NCBI GenBank assembly: GCA_014804185.1
Contig: JAAVAG010000156.1
Coordinates: forward strand, 1 to 44,502
Direction of reading: 5' to 3'
DNA: 44,502 nt
Source: Lachnospiraceae bacterium
GTDB taxonomy: Bacteria > Bacillota > Clostridia > Lachnospirales > Lachnospiraceae
The position numbers and the translations under genes are program-made. The notes under the pieces are model-generated. The model searched no databases, was not told the DNA's origin, and saw only the letters and a list, made by a program, of their open reading frames with translations. Of the stretch, positions 39,838 to 44,502 are shown one piece after another. Within the stretch, counting starts at the first letter, position 1, and each line of letters starts with the position of its first letter.

Positions 39838-41687
39838 GGTTATTTTCCCTCCAAAGTTTTTTATCCGAATTTAAATCTTTTACTAAGGTTTTGATATTAC
39901 CTGGTGTTAAATGTTCCTTGTATGTAAGTCCCATATTTGTTATATGCAACACCGGATATCTTCCTTTATCCTTATCCTGCAATATATATTTTTTTTCTAT
40001 CAACCAGTAAATAACGGCGAGCACCTCTTCTCTGCTGAAAAAATATAATGATCCATACTCATTCACCAGATTCAATTTGTGCTTTTTCACTTTATCTGAT
40101 GTTTTTCCCCTCAAAACATCCGCCAGTATGGAAACCCCAAAATAATATTTATCACTTATATGTACCAGCGCATGCAATACAGTTTCGACAATTTTAAAAA
40201 TATTATGTCCCTTATATTCCGGATAACGATCCACGGAAGAACTGTCAGAATTATTTTTTAATAAAATTACTTCCTCCCAATTTTTCCTTTTCTCTATTTC
40301 TACACTTTCTTCCTTTTTTGAGGAGGCTATATATTTTACAGAAACATTATCATCCGTCGACTCTGATTTATCCTGATCCGGCCATTCATATCCCATCTTT
40401 TTATAGTATTGACGCATGGAAATTGTAGTGTTACATCCTTTTCTGTTATCCAAATAATTCGAACATCCTAAAAAATAACCTCCATTTTCAGTATGTTTCA
40501 CAATTAGGTATCCATCCTGACAATCTGGGCATTTCATAATAGATATTTTTTTCCCGGCTATATCATTGGTCATAAAACTGCATATTTCTGGTTCATTCGT
40601 ACATATATACAGTCTCAGACCATAGGATGTTTTATATTTCAATTGAAGAGGAAATCCGCAGATTGGACACTTTTTTCTATTCTGTATCATTATATTTTCT
40701 TCTGACCATTTTCCACGCAGACAAACATTTTTATATTCCCGCTTTATTTCCAGTAAAAATTCTGACGGATTTTTTTCAGGGGCAATAAAATATACTCTGT
40801 TTTTGGTGCGTGTCATGGCAACATAAAAGAGTCTTCTCTCCTCTGCGTACTGCATTGATTTATCCTCTTTCACCACTAATGAAAGTACAGGATTATCTTC
40901 TATTTTGGATGGAAATCCATATGTTTCATTCTTGCCATTTATAACAATTACATTATCATATCCAAGCCCTTTTGACGCATGTGCTGTCATAAATGTAATA
41001 TCAAGTTTAGGATATTTTACTGATCTAACTTTCGAACCTTTATTTACATATTCAAAAATCCCTGTTCTCGCCAGACGATCCCCATCAAATCCAAATCTCC
41101 CAAGTAAAAGAATCTTTGACTGAAATGTATTTTTACCTGTTTCATTATCATATATTATAATCTGATCTAATGCAGTCTGAACAGCGTATGCAATAGCATA
41201 ATTTGCTCCACTGCGCCTATCAAGTTTATCATATTTTGAACTGCCGTCATATGTATAAATAATAACAGGATCTTCAATATGTTTTGGAGATATCAAAGAT
41301 TTTTGTATTTGCGTTGTATTTTTTTGAATAAAATTACCCGCGATATCAATTACTTCCTGAGAATTTATATATGTACGGACAAGTTAAATATATTTCTTTG
41401 GCCTTTTCAGCAGTAAATCCATTTTTTCCACAGTATTCTGTCAAAAGATCATTTTCATCCAAAGATTTAAAAAAATTCATTACTTCAGAATATTTGTTCA
41501 CAACAGACATATATTCTTTACGTGAAATATAATGATCTGTGCGACGCAACTGATCTACAAAATTTTCCCATTGCAGCAATTCTATACATTTACCCGTGAC
41601 TTCTGTATATACTTGTGATTGTCTTGTTTGTTTTTTCCAAATATTTTTGAATAATCTCATGTTTTTCATTATTCCCCAAATTTGCAC
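39806..41687 (-). pseudogene. SF1 (UvrD-type) helicase remnant lacking the ATPase core
   Basis: Two frames form one decayed gene. The 5' part (41687-41346) encodes only the helical N-terminus (QWENFVDQLRRTDHYISRKEYMSVVNKYSEVMNFFKSLDENDLLTEY). The 3' part, open from about 41385, starts at the RTYINSQEVIDIAGNFI segment typical of motif IV and continues with ITFMTAHASKGLGYDNVIV and RRLFYVAMTRTKNRVYF (motifs V-VI), two zinc ribbons (CPICG...CTN, CPDC...CSN) and a winged-helix RQC-like tail. Walker A, Walker B and motif III are absent: an internal deletion, with a frameshift at the join near 41375-41395. The coding is AT-rich relative to neighbours. Not functional as a helicase. Confidence 0.85.
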
Positions 41688-41826
41688 CCTAAAATATATC
41701 TTCCATTTCTGAAAAACGTTACCAATCCATAAAATCTAAAAGTATAAATAATAACCTTTTCCAAAATCAGTTTACTACAAAATATTGCAAATGTCATTTA
41801 AATAATCCAAGTCATGAAAATATACC

Positions 41827-41855
41827 TTGCTCTATAAAAAAGAATCCCCTATAAT
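41827..41855 (+). promoter_or_regulatory. MFS transporter promoter
   Basis: TTGCTC (41827-41832), 17 bp, TATAAT (41850-41855). AAAGAGGAT follows before the ATG at 41889. Confidence 0.7.
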
Positions 41856-41888
41856 ACTCTGGAAATCATATGAAAGAGGATCGTACTC

Positions 41889-43136
41889 ATGAATACACAA
41901 AAATTTAAATTGACAAAACTTGCCTGTTATACCGCGTATTTTACAATGTCATCCGTTTTCAGCCTGCCGCCTCTTCTGTTTGCGACGCTTCAGAATATGT
42001 ATGATATTTCCTATACGCTGTTAGGAACGCTTGTGCTGATCAATTTTTGTACCCAGCTTTTGATTGATCTGATCTTCACGGCTTTCTCAAAACATTTTAA
42101 CGTTAAAAAAATTGTGATTGTGATGCCGCTGATAACCTCTCTGGGTCTGTTTATTTATGCCATTGTACCTGCATTGCTGCCTCAATATGCTTATGCGGGT
42201 CTCCTGATCGGTACGGTATTATTTTCTCTTTCCGCAGGTTTGTCCGAGGTACTCCTCAGCCCTGTGATTGCCGCTATTCCTTCAGAAAATCCTCAAAAGG
42301 ATATGAGTTTGCTTCACTCTCTCTATGCGTTTGGCGTGTTTACCGTTGTTGTGATCAGTACGATTTTCCTTAAAATATTTGGACGCGAAAACTGGATGTA
42401 TCTCACAATATTCTGGGCTCTTTTACCGATAACCGCATCCGTCATGTTTGCAAAATCCACAATTCCCGATATGAATGTATCAGAAGAAAATGAGACCGTT
42501 AAAAAAGCAACACGGAAAATACTTGCTCTGGCACTCTGTGCAGGCTGCATTTTCTTCGGAAGCTGCGCAGAAAACGCTATGTCAAGCTGGATTTCAAGCT
42601 ATATGGAAAAAGCCCTTCAGATTAACAAAACGGTCGGGGATATACTGGGGATGGCCGTATTTGCCATTCTTCTCGGAACAGTGAGAATTTACTATGCAAA
42701 ATACGGTAAAAATATTATGAGAATACTTCTTGCAGGAATGACAGGAGCAACGGTCTGTTATCTCGTCGCAGGGCTTTCTTCCAATATTATTTTTGCTTTT
42801 ATCGCCTGTATTTTGACCGGACTCTTCACTGCCATGCTCTGGCCGGGTACTCTGATTATGATGGAAGAAAATTTACCCGGCGTGGGCGTCGCCGCCTATG
42901 CACTGATGGCAGCAAGCGGCGATCTGGGAGCCTCGATCGCACCGCAGCTTCTGGGTATTGTGGTAGACCAGGTGTCAGTCAGCCGTTTTGCTGGGTCACT
43001 CGGCGAAAATCTTCATCAGACAGCAGAGCAGATTGGACTCAGGACAGGAATGCTTGTAACGGCAATATTTCCACTGATTGGCATGATATTCGTATTGTCT
43101 GCGATCCGGTATTTCAAAAACAATAAAGCAAAGTAG
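41889..43136 (+). CDS. Major facilitator superfamily transporter
   Basis: 415 residues with about 12 membrane helices and a central loop (about 195-210, MNVSEENETVKKATRK). MFS features include the N-terminal half ending SAGLSEVLLSPVIAAIPSENPQKDMSLLHSLYAFG and LMAASGDLGASIAPQLLGIVVDQ in the C-terminal half; the sequence resembles the FucP/sugar and fosmidomycin-resistance-like groups but a subfamily cannot be fixed. It is monocistronic with its own promoter and a strong terminator. Confidence 0.88.
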   Translation: MNTQKFKLTKLACYTAYFTMSSVFSLPPLLFATLQNMYDISYTLLGTLVLINFCTQLLIDLIFTAFSKHFNVKKIVIVMPLITSLGLFIYAIVPALLPQYAYAGLLIGTVLFSLSAGLSEVLLSPVIAAIPSENPQKDMSLLHSLYAFGVFTVVVISTIFLKIFGRENWMYLTIFWALLPITASVMFAKSTIPDMNVSEENETVKKATRKILALALCAGCIFFGSCAENAMSSWISSYMEKALQINKTVGDILGMAVFAILLGTVRIYYAKYGKNIMRILLAGMTGATVCYLVAGLSSNIIFAFIACILTGLFTAMLWPGTLIMMEENLPGVGVAAYALMAASGDLGASIAPQLLGIVVDQVSVSRFAGSLGENLHQTAEQIGLRTGMLVTAIFPLIGMIFVLSAIRYFKNNKAK

Positions 43137-43151
43137 TGTGAAAGAAAGTAA

Positions 43152-43219
43152 AAAATAAGGATATTCCCATGGAGTGTCATGTGTCAAAACACTGGAACTC
43201 CATGGGGTATCCTTATTTT
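43152..43219. terminator. Long bidirectional hairpin between MFS and symporter genes
   Basis: Arms 43152-43175 and 43197-43219 pair over 22 bp with one 2-to-1 bulge (AAAATAAGGATA and CCCATGGAGT blocks), and the 21-nt loop holds GTGT-CAAA-ACAC. A/T-rich ends give U-tracts on both strands between two convergent genes. Confidence 0.75.
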
Positions 43220-43268
43220 CGGTGAAAGAGTTAAAAATCGGTATTAATCGACAGACCACTGCTAAATG

Positions 43269-44502
43269 CTAGAAGCACTTATCAAGAATCTCCTGATCCA
43301 AACCGTGTTTTTTCGTCAGGCAGCCAATGGCAAAATACAGTATGCCTCCGGCAAGAAGTCCCCATACAACCGCGTTGATTCCTGCTACCTGTACATTATA
43401 GTAGCAGAAAATATAGGTGGCGGTGGCCCCGATGGCACTGCACACTGCCGCATATTTCGTACCTTTTTTCCAGAAGAGTCCACCGATCAGGGGCCAGAAA
43501 AAAGTACACTCCATACCACCCATGGCAAAGAGGTTCAGGAAAAAGATGATATCTGGTGGGTTGACGGTCAGTATCATAACAATGATTCCCAGAATCAGTG
43601 TAAACAGAGTGCTGAATTTTCTGACATTCTTATTGTAAAACTCTATTTTCTGAGGATCATCTTTGATTATATAATTTCGCCAGAGATCTTTCACAATTGC
43701 CGCGGATGCCAGAATCAACAGAGAATCTGCTGTGGACATGACAGCGGCCATAGGTGCGGCCAAAAAGATGCCTGCAAGTTCTACCGGCATGATCTGCTGA
43801 ATGATGTAAGGAATGAAGTAGTCCGAAGTAGGAAGATCCGCAGTGTCTACCAGCGCTCCTGCCCAGGTTCCGGCCAGATGCATTCCGACAATAACGAAAC
43901 TACAGACTAACACACCAATCCACATGGCAGAATGGAGGCTTTTTGTATTTTTAAATCCCATGGCCCGGACAGCGGTTTGTGGAAGTCCCAGGGTTCCGAA
44001 TCCCACCAGTATCCAGAAGCTTAAGAGACTGCCGGGAGTATATACGGCAAATAAATTATCGTATGTACCTGGCAGATTTTCCGAAAGACCGGCATGAATC
44101 CCGGATAATCCGCCGCCTGCCCGCAATACAAAAAACAGAAAAAGGAATGTTCCGATACACATAATGATTCCCTGAATCGTGTCCGTAATGGCAACCGCAG
44201 AGAACCCGCCGAAAGCAGTGTATGCAATGACAATTGCCCCAAAAATCAACAGAGAGTTCGTGTAGGATAATCCGGTTATGGAAGAAATCAATGTGGCTCC
44301 TCCGGTAAACTGGCTGATCATCTGTGCGATAAAAAAAGCAATCATCAACAGACTGGTGACAATAACCAGGATATCGCTGTTATATCGAACTTTTAAATAT
44401 CCGGCTATAGTCACGGAACCGGTTCTTCTGGAGACAATGGCCAATTTGTTGCCAAGAACACCCAGAACCAAAAAAGTAACCGGAACCTGAACAGCCGCAA
44501 CC
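43269..44502 (-). CDS. Sodium:solute symporter (PanF-like), partial
   Basis: The frame stays open to the right edge (about 411 codons; VAAVQVPVTFLVLGVLGNKLAIVSRR). An SSS-family protein with about ten visible membrane helices. KLAIVSRRTGSVTIAGYLKVRYNSD, AYTAFGGFSAVAITDTIQGIIM and ECTFFWPLIGGLFWKKGTKYAAVCSAIGA match the PanF sodium/pantothenate symporter pattern better than the glucose or proline ones. Substrate is not certain. The N-terminal ~80 residues are outside the window. Its end shares the long hairpin terminator with the MFS gene. Confidence 0.88.
   Translation of the reverse strand, partial: VAAVQVPVTFLVLGVLGNKLAIVSRRTGSVTIAGYLKVRYNSDILVIVTSLLMIAFFIAQMISQFTGGATLISSITGLSYTNSLLIFGAIVIAYTAFGGFSAVAITDTIQGIIMCIGTFLFLFFVLRAGGGLSGIHAGLSENLPGTYDNLFAVYTPGSLLSFWILVGFGTLGLPQTAVRAMGFKNTKSLHSAMWIGVLVCSFVIVGMHLAGTWAGALVDTADLPTSDYFIPYIIQQIMPVELAGIFLAAPMAAVMSTADSLLILASAAIVKDLWRNYIIKDDPQKIEFYNKNVRKFSTLFTLILGIIVMILTVNPPDIIFFLNLFAMGGMECTFFWPLIGGLFWKKGTKYAAVCSAIGATATYIFCYYNVQVAGINAVVWGLLAGGILYFAIGCLTKKHGLDQEILDKCF

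Overview
The window looks like chromosome of a Gram-positive Clostridia bacterium, most likely Lachnospiraceae. The evidence is the gene families (YteP/YtcP-type sugar ABC importers with a large lipoprotein, DUF4125, M64 peptidase, T-box control of an aminoacyl-tRNA synthetase), strong AGGAGG-type ribosome binding sites and TTGACA/TATAAT promoters. The assignment is by family resemblance only. No rRNA, tRNA, CRISPR array, prophage or intact insertion sequence was seen.

Layout. 1-1850: two small toxin-antitoxin loci (a Phd-like antitoxin with a truncated PIN toxin, and YefM/YoeB) flank an XRE/zinc-ribbon protein. 1876-4383: an unusual AraC-GGDEF fusion is divergent from a uridine-kinase-like enzyme across an array of 21-bp repeats; an AraC/GyrI-like regulator converges on the kinase gene. 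4447-6540: a methionyl-tRNA synthetase gene with an intact T-box leader but a one-base frameshift. 6677-7327: a winged-helix regulator with paired 13-bp sites in its promoter region. 7396-12896: response regulator, histidine kinase, two FtsX-like permeases and an ATPase, with a matching regulator-type box in front of both the two-component and transporter halves. 12962-18396: a run of TPR-DUF4037-DUF4125 protein, pyroglutamyl peptidase, GNAT, YkgJ-like protein and a protein of unknown function. 18493-23470: SDR, flavodoxin-like protein, then a second regulator/ATPase/permease/kinase module. 23586-25634: a membrane domain fused to an M64 metallopeptidase. 25680-31202: a hybrid sensor kinase, a CPA2 antiporter and an XRE-membrane regulator.

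31330-38812 is the most coherent system: a seven-gene minus-strand operon encoding an RpiR-type regulator, MurQ etherase, two ABC sugar permeases, a lipoprotein binding protein, a NamZ (DUF1343) exo-beta-N-acetylmuramidase with no secretion signal, and a TIM-barrel isomerase-like enzyme. It reads as ABC-driven import and cytoplasmic degradation of MurNAc-containing cell-wall fragments, instead of the known PTS (MurP) route. Its regulator gene carries an in-frame stop codon. 39043-44502: a discoidin-like protein, the remnant of an SF1 helicase that has lost its ATPase core, an MFS transporter and the start of a Na+/pantothenate-type symporter.

Three genes are broken in different ways (metG by one base, the RpiR gene by a nonsense codon, the helicase by a deletion). 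Either the strain is losing functions or some of these are sequence errors.
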